Assembly: GCA_020350725.1 (NCBI GenBank)
Contig: CP070719.1
Coordinates: forward strand, 66,160-130,159
Source: a bacterium
GTDB lineage: Bacteria; BMS3Abin14
Length of the DNA stretch: 64,000 bases
Reading direction: 5' to 3'
Numbering within the stretch: the first letter of the stretch is position 1; the number at the start of each line of letters is the position of its first letter. The position numbers and the translations under genes were made by a program. Below, in pieces: positions 43,400 through 52,288 of the stretch. A model generated the notes under the pieces. It did no database searches, was not told where the DNA came from, and saw nothing but the letters and a program-made list of their open reading frames with translations.

Positions 43400-45106
43400 A
43401 TGTCATATCTTGTCCTAGCCAGGAAATACCGACCGCGGTCCTTCTCGGAGGTCGTCGGCCAGGAACACGTCACCAGGACCCTTCGTAATGCAATCGGTTC
43501 CGGGCGCCTCGGGCACGCCTTCCTGTTCTCCGGGCTGAGGGGAGTGGGCAAGACGTCCGTCGCCCGGATCCTCGCCAAGGCTTTGAACTGTGAGGACTCC
43601 GGTCATGGTGATGAGCCCTGCAGCAGGTGCACCTCCTGCAGGGACATCGACGAGGGGCGGAGCATGGACGTGGTGGAGATGGATGCGGCGTCCCACACGG
43701 GCGTGGATGACATCAGGGAGCTCCGCGAGGCGGTGATGTACGCTCCCCGTGAGGGAAAGCACAAGGTCTACATCATCGATGAGGTCCACATGCTGTCGAA
43801 AAACGCCTTCAACGCCCTCCTGAAAACCCTCGAGGAGCCGCCGCCGCGGGTCGTTTTCATCCTGGCCACCACGGAGCCCCACCGGGTTCCCGTCACCATC
43901 CATTCGCGCTGCCAGAGATACGATTTCAGGCGGATCCCCTCCTCGTCCATTGCCTCCCACTTGGGGGAGATCTGCGGCAGGGAAGGGATCGATATCAGCA
44001 GGGAAAGCCTCCGCCGTATAGCTGTTTCCGCCGAGGGAAGCCTGAGGGACTCCCAGAGCCTCCTGGACCAGGTGCTCTCCTACTCCGGGGAGCAGGTGAG
44101 CGACGAGGACGTCAACGTCATCCTTGGCACCCTCGACAGAGAGATGCTGATGAAGACCCTGACCGCCTCCCTCGGAGGTCGGTCCGGCGAGGCCCTCCAG
44201 CTGCTCGGTGATCTGATCGACAACGGGGCGGATCCTCTCCGCATAGCCCTTGACCTCATGGACCTGGTTCGGTCCCTGCTTCTTGTCGTCGAGATGGAGA
44301 GACCGGAGAAGGTCCTGGATCTTCCCGAAGGCGAGATGGAGTCCCTGAGGACCCTGTCATCGGACGTCCACTCCGGGATCCTCGGGACCTGCCTTGCCCT
44401 GTTGGCCCGGGGGGAGGAGAGGATGCGGAGGTCGCCGCAGCCGCGTTTCCATCTTGAACTTGCCATCGTTCACATGGCCAGGGCGCAGGAGATCACCCTG
44501 GTGGACGGAGGCGGCGGTTTCGGTGGCGCCGCCCTGGCGCCGCCGGGCGGGAGGTCTCCTTCCCAGCCGTCACGGCGGCCGGTGGTTCCGGCAGGCGCCG
44601 CCGATGAGGGAGAGGCGCCGGGTCCCGTGTCCCCACCGGCCTTTGCCTCCATCGAGACACCTGAGGAGACCTGGGAAAAGCTGGTGTCCTATATCAATGA
44701 ACGGGCGCCCGGTATCGGGAGCATGCTGGAGTACCTGGTGTGCCTGAAGCTCGCCGGGGAGGAGCTGGTCGTAGGCGGCAAAAAGGGGGAGTTCGCCTTC
44801 GACGCCCTCGAGGAGGAAGACAAAAGGGGGGAGCTCCAGAGTCTCGTCAGCGAGTTCTTCGCCCGCCGGATGACGATCCGCCTCAGAGCCATCGATGACA
44901 AGGAAAAGGCCGGCAATGCCACCATCCTGGAGAAGAAGCAGATCCAGGAGTCGGACCTGGTCCGGCGGATAAGGAAGGAGACCCTGGACCACCAGGCGGT
45001 GAAAAGCGCCCTGGAGATATTCCAGGGAAAAGTCGAGACGGTAACGGTCCTTTCCAGCAAGACGAAGGAGGCCGTGAGCATTGAGGAAAAAGAGGAGGAA
45101 GCATGA
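43400..45106 (+). CDS. dnaX: DNA polymerase III subunits gamma and tau
   Basis: The ATG at 43400 (MSYLVLARKYRPRSF) is the family start. The 568-residue clamp-loader ATPase shows Walker A GLRGVGKTSVARI, the zinc cysteines (CEDSGHGDEPCSRCTSC), Walker B VYIIDEVHMLS, the arginine-finger SRC motif (IHSRCQRYDFRR), and domain III. A Pro/Ala/Gly-rich linker lies near residues 385-420, followed by a tau-type C-terminus. No canonical frameshift heptamer was found. The stop overlaps ybaB by 4 bases. Confidence 0.96.
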   Translation: MSYLVLARKYRPRSFSEVVGQEHVTRTLRNAIGSGRLGHAFLFSGLRGVGKTSVARILAKALNCEDSGHGDEPCSRCTSCRDIDEGRSMDVVEMDAASHTGVDDIRELREAVMYAPREGKHKVYIIDEVHMLSKNAFNALLKTLEEPPPRVVFILATTEPHRVPVTIHSRCQRYDFRRIPSSSIASHLGEICGREGIDISRESLRRIAVSAEGSLRDSQSLLDQVLSYSGEQVSDEDVNVILGTLDREMLMKTLTASLGGRSGEALQLLGDLIDNGADPLRIALDLMDLVRSLLLVVEMERPEKVLDLPEGEMESLRTLSSDVHSGILGTCLALLARGEERMRRSPQPRFHLELAIVHMARAQEITLVDGGGGFGGAALAPPGGRSPSQPSRRPVVPAGAADEGEAPGPVSPPAFASIETPEETWEKLVSYINERAPGIGSMLEYLVCLKLAGEELVVGGKKGEFAFDALEEEDKRGELQSLVSEFFARRMTIRLRAIDDKEKAGNATILEKKQIQESDLVRRIRKETLDHQAVKSALEIFQGKVETVTVLSSKTKEAVSIEEKEEEA

Positions 45107-45417
45107 GAGGCCTTGGTGATCTGATGAAAAAAGCCCAACAGATGAAGGAGAACCTGGACAGGGTACAGGAGGAGCTGAGCGCCAGGGAGATCGAGGCTTC
45201 CTCGGGTGGAGGCATGGTGACCGTGCGGGTGAGCGGCGCTCAGGAGGTCGTGGGCATCACCATCGAACCGCAGGTGGTCGACCCCGAGGACAAGGAGATG
45301 CTCGAGGACCTGATCCGTGCCGCCGTGAACGAAGGGCTGAGGAAGAGCAAGGAGATGATGAAGGAGGAGATGGCCAAGATCACGGGAGGCCTTCCCATTC
45401 CCGACATCTTCGGATGA
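45103..45417 (+). CDS. ybaB: YbaB/EbfC-family nucleoid-associated protein
   Basis: A 104-residue protein overlapping dnaX (ATGA). The family layout is clear: an N-terminal helix LGDLMKKAQQMKENLDRVQEEL, three strands with SSGGGMVTVRVSGAQEVVGITI, DPEDKEMLEDLIRAAVNEGL and a C-terminal helix with KMMKEEMAKITGG-like residues. It binds DNA as a dimer and is nearly always found between dnaX and recR. Confidence 0.95.
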   Translation: MRGLGDLMKKAQQMKENLDRVQEELSAREIEASSGGGMVTVRVSGAQEVVGITIEPQVVDPEDKEMLEDLIRAAVNEGLRKSKEMMKEEMAKITGGLPIPDIFG

Positions 45418-46016
45418 CCATGCGCTATCCACCTTCCCTGGCGCTGCTCATCGAGGAGCTCAAAAGGCTGCCCGGCATCGGCCAGGTCAACGCCCAGCGT
45501 CTGGCCTTCCACCTCCTGGACGCCCCGCCGGAGAGGGCGGAGGCCCTGTCCAGGGCCCTTGTGGAGATGAAGAGCCGGATCAGGAAGTGCGCGGAGTGCT
45601 TCAGCATCTGCGAGGAGGAACGCTGCCGTGTCTGTCAGGACCCCGGGAGAGCCAGAGACTTTTTGTGCGTGGTCGGTTCGTCCCGGGATATGATCGCTCT
45701 GGAAAATACCGGCCAGTTCAGGGGGCTTTACCATGTCCTGGGCGGCGTGCTGTCTCCCATGAGGGGCATCGGTCCGGAGGAACTGACCATCAGCCAGCTC
45801 ATCGCCCGCGTGGAGAGCATGGGAGTTAAGGAGGTCATCGTGGCGACCAACCTGGACGTCGAAGGGGAGGCGACCTCCTCCTACCTCGCCGGAATTCTCA
45901 GGGAGAGAGGAGTGAAGATCACCCGTATCGCCCGCGGCATCCCCATCGGCGGGAACATTGAGAATGCCGACCAGGTAACTCTGGGTATGGCTCTTGACGG
46001 CCGGGTCGAAGTGTAA
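45414..46016 (+). CDS. recR: Recombination protein RecR
   Basis: A 200-residue protein overlapping ybaB by 4 bases. It has the helix-hairpin-helix LIEELKRLPGIGQVNAQRLAFHLL (as parts), the four-cysteine zinc finger (KCAECFSIC and CRVCQD), and the TOPRIM domain (LCVVGSSRDMIALE, YHVLGGVLSPMRGIGPEEL, EVIVATNLDVEGEAT). It works with RecF/RecO in gap repair. Confidence 0.97.
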   Translation: MTMRYPPSLALLIEELKRLPGIGQVNAQRLAFHLLDAPPERAEALSRALVEMKSRIRKCAECFSICEEERCRVCQDPGRARDFLCVVGSSRDMIALENTGQFRGLYHVLGGVLSPMRGIGPEELTISQLIARVESMGVKEVIVATNLDVEGEATSSYLAGILRERGVKITRIARGIPIGGNIENADQVTLGMALDGRVEV

Positions 46017-46117
46017 ATCCTTGAAAAGAACGGTTTTTTCCTGTATATCCTTGAAACAGTATCGAGTCTGTGGTATTCCGTAGACACTCTTGCGGTATAA
46101 CGTGAAGCGGAGGCAAG

Positions 46118-46606
46118 GTGCTACCCAATCTGGTCCTTTTCGATGAGGAGTTCAAGAAGGTCAACGAAGTCGTCGGCCGTCTGGTCTCCAACGCCAATGC
46201 GAAGGTCGTCTTTCTCGTTGACAAGAACGGACAGCTCATAACGAGCTCCGGTCTTACCGAGGGGATCGACACGACGTCTCTCGCCTCCCTCACGGCCGGC
46301 AATATCGCCGCCACCGGGGGGCTGGCAAAGCTCATCGGGGAGAAGGAGTTCACCATCCTCTTCCACGAGGGGGAGAGGGACAACATCCATATCTCCATCG
46401 TCGGCCACCGAGTGATCCTGGTCGTGATCTTCGACGAGCGCAGCTCCCTCGGCCTCGTTCGCCTCAGGGTCAAGAAGTCCAGTGAGGAGCTTGCCGAGAT
46501 CTTCAACGAGATAGACCAGAAGGCCGAAAGCCAGAAAACCGGGCTCGGTGTTGATTCACCCTTCGCGGAGATAACCGATGATGACATCGAGAACCTGTTT
46601 AGCTGA
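46118..46606 (+). CDS. mglB: Roadblock/LC7-domain protein (MglB-like)
   Basis: GTG start at 46118 with GCGGAGGCAAG upstream; 162 residues. The roadblock core is [54 protein letters not shown], and [25 protein letters not shown]-terminal acidic tail follows. In MglAB systems the roadblock dimer is the GTPase-activating partner of MglA. The MglA-like gene starts 17 bases after the stop, so the two act as a pair. The output (polarity, motility, secretion) is not shown by neighbours. Confidence 0.9.
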   Translation: MLPNLVLFDEEFKKVNEVVGRLVSNANAKVVFLVDKNGQLITSSGLTEGIDTTSLASLTAGNIAATGGLAKLIGEKEFTILFHEGERDNIHISIVGHRVILVVIFDERSSLGLVRLRVKKSSEELAEIFNEIDQKAESQKTGLGVDSPFAEITDDDIENLFS

Positions 46607-46623
46607 GAGGCTTCGGCGCTGAA

Positions 46624-47217
46624 ATGTCGTTTATCAACTACTCGTCGAGAGAGATCAACTGCAAGATCGTCTATTACGGTCCCGGCCTGTGCGGCAAGAC
46701 CACCAATCTCCAGTTCATCTACCGGAAGACCAATCCTCAGGCGAGGGGCAAGATGATCAGCCTCGCCACCGAGACCGACAGGACACTGTTCTTCGACTTC
46801 CTCCCCCTGTCCCTGGGCGACATCCGCGGCTTCAAGACGCGGTTTCACCTCTACACGGTGCCGGGCCAGGTCTTCTACGACGCCAGCCGCAAGCTGATCC
46901 TCAAGGGCGTTGACGGTGTCGTCTTCGTCGCGGACAGCCAGATGGAGCGGATGGAGGCCAATATCGAGAGCCTCGAGAACCTGAGGGCCAACCTGAAGGA
47001 ACAGGGATACGATCTCGATTCGATCCCTCTGGTCCTGCAGTGGAACAAGAGGGACCTTCCCAACGTGGTCGCCGTCCAGGAGCTCGAGAAGGCCCTCAAC
47101 AACCGCCACGTCCCCTCCTTCGAGGCGGTGGCCCCCGAGGGCATAGGGGTCTTCGAGACGCTGAAGGCCATCGCCAAGCTGGTCCTCATCGAGCTGAAGA
47201 GGGGGACAGCGGGCTAG
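46624..47217 (+). CDS. mglA: MglA-like small GTPase
   Basis: A 197-residue Ras-like GTPase. P-loop [12 protein letters not shown] (residues 18-29), switch region with [14 protein letters not shown], the MglA-type [14 protein letters not shown] replacing the DxxG of Ras, and base recognition as QWNKRDL. The TxxG substitution is the mark of the MglA family. It is paired with the roadblock gene immediately upstream, as in Myxococcus and many Desulfobacterota. It sets cell polarity in gliding bacteria; here the role is inferred only from family and pairing. A terminator follows. Confidence 0.95.
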   Translation: MSFINYSSREINCKIVYYGPGLCGKTTNLQFIYRKTNPQARGKMISLATETDRTLFFDFLPLSLGDIRGFKTRFHLYTVPGQVFYDASRKLILKGVDGVVFVADSQMERMEANIESLENLRANLKEQGYDLDSIPLVLQWNKRDLPNVVAVQELEKALNNRHVPSFEAVAPEGIGVFETLKAIAKLVLIELKRGTAG

Positions 47218-47267
47218 GATCCGAAGCCGGCCTCCGGGAACCGGAACCCGGGAGAGGACCTTTTCAG

Positions 47268-47291
47268 GCCGCAGTCCGATGCGGCTTTTTT
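47268..47291 (+). terminator. Rho-independent terminator after mglA
   Basis: GCCGCA (47268-47273) and TGCGGC (47280-47285) with a 6-base loop, followed by TTTTTT. It ends the roadblock/MglA unit. Confidence 0.8.
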
Positions 47292-47793
47292 CTGTTCGGA
47301 AGGCCCGACTCCCTGCCCATCCGGAAACTCTAACCCTCCTCCAGCATCTGCCGCCAGGCCGCTCCCATCTCCTCACAATGCGGAGCCTGCGGGAGAAAAT
47401 GCCTCCCTCCCTGTGTTTTGAAGGCCAAAATGCTTTTTTGCTTGACAAAAATTAAGCGCCTGAAATAATTACAGATACATCGCTGGATTGACGGCGACCG
47501 GGCCGCTCGCTCGGTTCTTTGTTTTATTGTAATCAAGCCAATCTGCCGCCGCGTGCCGGCCTCTGCTCCGGGCGGGTGATACATCAAACAGCGTTTGCCT
47601 AATGCCGCCCGCCGTCCCCTGATGTAGCATGAGGGGTGCCCACGGCATGGGTCTTGCCGTGGGGGCCGGAAAAGGGTGCGGCCTTACTGCGCCCGGTTGG
47701 ATTGCACCGATGAAGGGGGAGGACCGGCTTCCCCTTTCTCCCGTTTCAGGCGTTCCGAGCGACGGACGTCCCTTACTGTTTTGGAGGTCTGCC
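47292..47793. other. Long leader/intergenic region before the DUF11 protein gene
   Basis: About 500 bases without a supported gene. It holds a candidate promoter (47442-47470) and a GC-rich part (47630-47740) that can form stem-loops such as GCCCACGGCA/TTGCCGTGGG. No known riboswitch consensus was recognised. GGAGGT at 47783-47788 is the ribosome site of the next gene. Confidence 0.45.
47442..47470 (+). promoter_or_regulatory. Candidate promoter of the DUF11 surface protein
   Basis: Perfect TTGACA (47442-47447) in an AT-rich island, 17 bases, then ATAATT (47465-47470). It implies a leader of about 310 bases. Confidence 0.45.
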
Positions 47794-50676
47794 ATGGTCC
47801 TTGCCCGCCGTCTATCCGGTGTCGTGTCGACGGGGTCGTTGTTTTTCGCTGCCCTTGCTTTGATGGTGTCGGTTCCCGGTCCGGTTCTTGCCGTGACCGG
47901 GTTCACCCTGGAGGCGGAGCTGCAGTCCTCGGTGGTTCTGACCGGCTGCGGCACGCCCACCCTGGAGTCGCCCGGTGTGGTCAGCGGGGGCACGGTGGCT
48001 GCGGGCATGATCTGCGACAATACGCTGGCGAACAACGGCGGTTCGGTGCTCGTTTTCAAGGAGCCCGCGTCCGGCTGGTCGGGGACGGTGTTCCAGAGCC
48101 AGGTCCTCTACCCCGGCAACCCGGCCGCTGACGGGAATTTCGGGGCCAACGTGGACATCGACGGCGACACCTTGGTGGTCGGCTCCCAGCGGGCAGGGGG
48201 CAACATTTTAGGATCGGTCTACGTGTTCACCCGGTCGAGTCCCGCCGGGACCTGGGAGGAGGCGGCCCGGCTCAACGCCCCCGAGGGCGAGAACTCCTGG
48301 GGCTGGAACCCGAAGGTCAGCGGGGACGTGGTGATCGCCGGCGACCCGAACCCCGGGGTGTTCGGTACCCGTCCCGGTGCGGTGTGGGTGTTCGTCAAGG
48401 GTGACAGTGGCTGGGCGGATACCCAAACCCCCACCGCTAAGCTCATGCCGGCCAATGCTACAAGCGCCATCCGGTTCGGATCGGCGACGGACATCGCCGG
48501 CAGCGTCATCGCCGTCGGCGCCCGGAGCGACCTCGGCGGCGTGGGGAGGGGCTACGTGTTCGTCGAGCCCTCCGGAGGCTGGGCGAGCCACCCGGGCACC
48601 GAGGACGCGATCCTGACCAACAGCATAACGAGCAGCACGACCCTCCGGCTGGGCGAATACCGGGGCGTGGTCACCGACGGCGACACCGTGGTCCTCCGTC
48701 CTTTCTCCCCATCCCATTCGAATACGGGCCTTTACATTTACGAGAAGCCCGGCCTGGGCTGGGCGGGTACCCTGACCGAGACGGCGTGGAAGAACGGTGT
48801 GTGGGGGGACGTCGACTTGGACGCGGACACGCTGATCGTGAACCGGGCCATTGCCGCGGGCGCTTACTCCCTGCCCGTCCTCCTCTTCGAGCGGCCGGCC
48901 GCCGGCTGGGACGACACACGAACGGCCACCGACTCGTTCCCCCATGCGACCGCGGGCCAGAGGGTGGACGCCTCCCTGGACGGAGGAACGGCGGTCATCG
49001 GCCAGTACGTCTACGTGAGCAGCGTGCCCACCTCGCCGGTTCTGACGGTCACCAAGGGTGACACACCCGATCCGGTGGTCGTCAACGGCGACCTGACCTA
49101 CACCGTGAGCGTCAGGAACGACGGCCCGGGATCGGTCACCGGTGTCACGGCCACCGACACCCTGCCGGCGGGCGTGGACTACGTCAACTCCATTCCCGCC
49201 GACGCCTGCACCGTCGACTCCATCGTCGGGGACGTCACGACGGTCGTCTGCTCCCTCAGGGACCTGCTGGAGGATGAATTGACCTCGGCCCAGCTGAACA
49301 TCACGGCGCCGTCGGTGATCGGCACGGTGACCAACACGGTTTCCGTGGCTGCCAACGAGATCTCGGCCCCTGTGACCGCCAGTCAGGATACGCTGGTAGT
49401 GGATGCCGCCGCCGACCTGGAGATCCTCCTCACCCACGGACCGGAGCCAGTGTCTGCCGGGTCTGTCCTGAGCTATTCCGCCGACGTCATCAACAACGGA
49501 CCGAGCGACGCGCCGGCGGTGACCGTGACCGTCGGGCTGCCGTCGGACACGACGTTCCTGGACGCCGTTGCGAGGAATGCCGTCGGCCAGACCATACCCG
49601 GCGCCTGTTCCGAGGTGAGGGAATCTGTTGTCTGCGGGATGGGAACCGTCGGGGCGGGGGATAATGTGGAGGTGAACGTGGATGTCACGGCTCCCAACAC
49701 GGCCGGGATCGTGACCAATGCGGCGGACGTGACCTCGGCCGTGGCCGACCCCGGGCCTTCCCCCAACACGGCCACCGACCAGGCGACGGTTGTCCTGCCC
49801 GGCATCGACCTGGCCGACAGCGTCAACGCCCCGGATGATTTCATGCTGGATTTCGGGATGGTGGATGTCGGCTCCTCGGTGGCGGGGTCCATCACCGTGA
49901 CCAACAACAGGGCCTCTTCCGTCGATGTCGGCCTGATCTCCACCCTGGATCCTCCCTTCTCCATCGTCGTCCCCGAGACCTGTTCCGGGGGGGCCCTTGG
50001 CGCCGGAGGGAAGTGCGTGATCACCATCCAGTTTGACCCCACCGCCGCCGACGTAAACGGCGCTCTGGTGCAGGGATTGGATCTGAACATCGGGTCGAGC
50101 GGCGCCTCGTTCCTGATCACCGGAACGGCAGTACCGACCCAGGCGGACCTCGTCGTCTCCCTGACCCGGGTCAACAACGACCTTCCGTCCCAGAATATCT
50201 TCCGGAGCGAGTACACGGTCAGCGTTCTCAACGACGGTCCGGCGGATGCGGAGGGATTCTACCTGGTGCTGGATCTTCCCCCGCAGGCCGCGAACCCGAT
50301 GTTTTCGTTCTCCGGCACGGTCGGGGGTCTTCTGGTCTGCGTAGGGGGGCGCTGCGATCTTCCCTCGCCCCTGGTGTTTCCGGCGGGGGAAACGGCCGGC
50401 ATCGTGGTGGAGGTGGAAAGGACCGGCAACCTGGGCGAGGCCTCCGTGACGGTTGGTGCCGACACACCGGATCCCGATGAGTCCAACAACACGAGCAGGG
50501 TGGACGCGGGGGGAAGAAGCAGCGGGGGAGGTGGCAGTATATGTCCCGGCCTCATCCTGGTTGACCCGGCCGATAAACCCAACTGGCCCGGCGGGACCCT
50601 CATGTTCGGTCTGATGGCCCTCCTTTTCCTGGTCTGGTCCAGGATCCGCCGTCGTCCGGTTCCCGTTCGTTCTTAG
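47794..50676 (+). CDS. Large secreted protein with FG-GAP-like N-terminal region, DUF11 repeats and CTERM-like tail
   Basis: ATG at 47794 after GGAGGT; 960 residues. A signal peptide (to about residue 35, SVPGPVLA) is followed by a region of about 370 residues with beta-propeller-like repeats (GSVLVFKEPASGW, DGDTLVVGS, GAVWVFVKGDSGW). Then come two DUF11-type domains (LTVTKGDTPDPVVVNGDLTY; LTHGPEPVSAGSVLSY), a choice-of-anchor/ASH-like segment (LDFGMVDVGSSVAGSITVTN) and a further DUF11-like domain. The end is SSGGGGSICPG, a hydrophobic helix and SRIRRRPVPVRS, a sorting-tail layout. It is probably a surface-anchored or exported adhesin-like protein. The repetitive propeller units are degenerate. 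Confidence 0.85.
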   Translation: MVLARRLSGVVSTGSLFFAALALMVSVPGPVLAVTGFTLEAELQSSVVLTGCGTPTLESPGVVSGGTVAAGMICDNTLANNGGSVLVFKEPASGWSGTVFQSQVLYPGNPAADGNFGANVDIDGDTLVVGSQRAGGNILGSVYVFTRSSPAGTWEEAARLNAPEGENSWGWNPKVSGDVVIAGDPNPGVFGTRPGAVWVFVKGDSGWADTQTPTAKLMPANATSAIRFGSATDIAGSVIAVGARSDLGGVGRGYVFVEPSGGWASHPGTEDAILTNSITSSTTLRLGEYRGVVTDGDTVVLRPFSPSHSNTGLYIYEKPGLGWAGTLTETAWKNGVWGDVDLDADTLIVNRAIAAGAYSLPVLLFERPAAGWDDTRTATDSFPHATAGQRVDASLDGGTAVIGQYVYVSSVPTSPVLTVTKGDTPDPVVVNGDLTYTVSVRNDGPGSVTGVTATDTLPAGVDYVNSIPADACTVDSIVGDVTTVVCSLRDLLEDELTSAQLNITAPSVIGTVTNTVSVAANEISAPVTASQDTLVVDAAADLEILLTHGPEPVSAGSVLSYSADVINNGPSDAPAVTVTVGLPSDTTFLDAVARNAVGQTIPGACSEVRESVVCGMGTVGAGDNVEVNVDVTAPNTAGIVTNAADVTSAVADPGPSPNTATDQATVVLPGIDLADSVNAPDDFMLDFGMVDVGSSVAGSITVTNNRASSVDVGLISTLDPPFSIVVPETCSGGALGAGGKCVITIQFDPTAADVNGALVQGLDLNIGSSGASFLITGTAVPTQADLVVSLTRVNNDLPSQNIFRSEYTVSVLNDGPADAEGFYLVLDLPPQAANPMFSFSGTVGGLLVCVGGRCDLPSPLVFPAGETAGIVVEVERTGNLGEASVTVGADTPDPDESNNTSRVDAGGRSSGGGGSICPGLILVDPADKPNWPGGTLMFGLMALLFLVWSRIRRRPVPVRS

Positions 50677-50700
50677 GTTGATCCTTTCCCGGCACACGCC

Positions 50701-50745
50701 AGCCTCCGGCGGGCCCTGTCACGACCCGCCGGAGGCTGATTTTTT
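50701..50745 (+). terminator. Strong rho-independent terminator
   Basis: AGCCTCCGGCGGG (50701-50713) pairs perfectly with CCCGCCGGAGGCT (50725-50737), followed by GATTTTTT. It ends the DUF11 gene. Confidence 0.93.
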
Positions 50746-50845
50746 CCATGCCGCGTGGTACGCTGGGGGCTCTTTTAAGGGGCGCCGTGGCTTCTGACAA
50801 TAGCCGTGTCCCCTTGACCAGACCACTTCCGCAGGAGAAACGCCG

Positions 50846-51625
50846 CTGCTGCCCACCCCTCCCAATCCGCTGCTGAAAATCTACGGACCCCTGGAGCTGT
50901 CCCTGTTCCAGTTCCTGGTCATCCTCGCAGTGGTCGTCGGCTGCGAACTGGCCTATCGGCAGGCCAGGAGAGCGGGCCTGGAAACGGAGGTCATTGTCAG
51001 AGGCTCCCTGTGGGCCCTCGGTGCAGGTTTTTTCCTGTCTCATTTAACCTCCCTGATCCTCTACTTTCCGGGGACGGTGAAGGAAAATCCCCTTGCGATG
51101 CTCATGATCTGGCAGGGGCATTCCTCCTTCGGCGGTTTCTTCGGGGGTGTCCTGGGCGGGCTTCTCTATCTCAGGAGAAGAGGAATTCAGCCCATACCGT
51201 ACCTTGAGGCAGGATTCTTCGGTTTCGTCCCCGCCTGGATCATTGCAAGGACCGGCTGCACCATCGCCTTCGACCATCCGGGCCGGGCCACGGATTTTTT
51301 CCTGGGCATGGCGGACGGTGCGGGTGTGGTCCGCCACAACCTGGGCCTCTACGAGATGCTCTTCTCGGTCCTCCTGGCCGCGGCCCTTTACGGCCTGCGG
51401 AACGCCCGGCCCTTCGAGGGGTTTCACCTGGCCCTGGTCATCCTTCTCTATTCCCCGGTCCGCTTCCTCCTCGATACCCTGCGGGTGGAGGACCGGAGAT
51501 ACTGGGGGCTCACGCCCGGCCAGTACTTCAGCGTGCTCCTGCTGGCCCTGGGAATCTGGCTTCTTCTTCGGGGACGAAGGACCCGGGGAGTCTACCCGAA
51601 CGCGGGATTCACAGGGGAAAGGTGA
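50846..51625 (+). CDS. lgt: Divergent prolipoprotein diacylglyceryl transferase (Lgt) homologue, apparent CTG start
   Basis: Homology-like sequence begins upstream of the first GTG (50930): NPLLKIYGPLELSLFQFLVIL supplies the typical Lgt first helix. From the preceding stop at 50801 to 50930 there is no ATG, GTG or TTG in frame. CTG codons at 50846/50849 follow GCAGGAGAAA at proper distance, so a CTG start (259 residues) is proposed. The protein has about seven membrane segments, WQGHSSFGGFFGGVLGG (Lgt HGGxxGG-like) and IIARTGCTIAFDHPGRATDF in place of the GRxGNFxNGE signature, followed by RHNLGLYEML. The divergent signature suggests a paralogue with altered substrate rather than the housekeeping enzyme. 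Confidence 0.75.
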   Translation: MLPTPPNPLLKIYGPLELSLFQFLVILAVVVGCELAYRQARRAGLETEVIVRGSLWALGAGFFLSHLTSLILYFPGTVKENPLAMLMIWQGHSSFGGFFGGVLGGLLYLRRRGIQPIPYLEAGFFGFVPAWIIARTGCTIAFDHPGRATDFFLGMADGAGVVRHNLGLYEMLFSVLLAAALYGLRNARPFEGFHLALVILLYSPVRFLLDTLRVEDRRYWGLTPGQYFSVLLLALGIWLLLRGRRTRGVYPNAGFTGER

Positions 51626-51652
51626 GTGTGGCGAATCCCCGGGTGCCCCGTA

Positions 51653-51922
51653 TCATGACAGGTCGATGAGATTGTTCTGGGTCCCATGCTGGTTGGGAAC
51701 AGTGTCGGGGCATCCGGGATCGAGTGTCCACATGCCGTCCACGATGAATTTATATTCATGTCTACCATGGGGGAGCAGCTTGATCTTTTTCCATGTTCCC
51801 GTGCTGTCCCTCCTCATGGGGTCGGTACTGCTCGACCACTGGTTGAATGTTCCCGCCAGCAGCACCTTTTCGGCCTGGGGGGCCAGGATCTTGAACTCAA
51901 CCCGTTTCCTCTTGGCAGCCAT
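51653..51922 (-). CDS. Stand-alone glycogen-binding domain (CBM48/AMPK-beta-like) protein
   Basis: An 89-residue protein that is a single CBM48-type domain: VEFKILAPQAEKVLLAGTFNQWSS, TGTWKKIKLLPHGRHEYKFIVDGMW and DPGCPDTVPNQHGTQNNLI. The aromatic residues expected to stack on alpha-glucan (Trp in NQW, Trp in TWKK) and the closing Asn are present. Such short proteins may recruit partners to glycogen. No glycogen enzyme is nearby. Confidence 0.88.
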   Translation of the reverse strand: MAAKRKRVEFKILAPQAEKVLLAGTFNQWSSSTDPMRRDSTGTWKKIKLLPHGRHEYKFIVDGMWTLDPGCPDTVPNQHGTQNNLIDLS

Positions 51923-52288
51923 CCTCGTTATCTCCTATAAAATAGCGGCTGGCGGTCCATGGAACGGTGACCTCCTTCGCAACCGTTTCACGGGCCGGCC
52001 TTTGGTCTAACGAAATTATACCAGATCATATTCGGGGTTGAGCCCCGCCCATGTCAGCCTTTCCCGGTGAAGGGATGTCGGGGTGCCGGATGACCACCGC
52101 GGCGGTTTAAAACCGTCGTCCGGAGACAAAAAAAGAGGCCCGTCATTGAGGACCGGACGGATGTCGCGGCGTCCGGGGGCGCAAGACCTGAAGACCGGCA
52201 AAAGGGGGCGTTCCTGCCCAAGCCGGTTCCGGGCAGCAGGAAGGACCCGGAAACGGGACAGCGATCCTCTTGTCAGGAGAGTGTGGCA

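Noticed and set aside
44780-44800. Programmed frameshift in dnaX (AAAAAG run)
   Set aside because: The run is C AAA AAG, not the A AAA AAG heptamer, the upstream Shine-Dalgarno-like sequence is too far, and the shifted frame does not stop soon.
47630-47760. Riboswitch (c-di-GMP or cobalamin) in the DUF11 leader
   Set aside because: The GC-rich stems do not contain the conserved cores of either class.
48208-50697. An 829-codon open frame on the minus strand, antisense to the DUF11 gene
   Set aside because: It mirrors the codon pattern of the GC-rich gene on the other strand, is rich in Gly/Arg/His/Pro without any domain, and its counterpart has a signal peptide, domains and a ribosome site.
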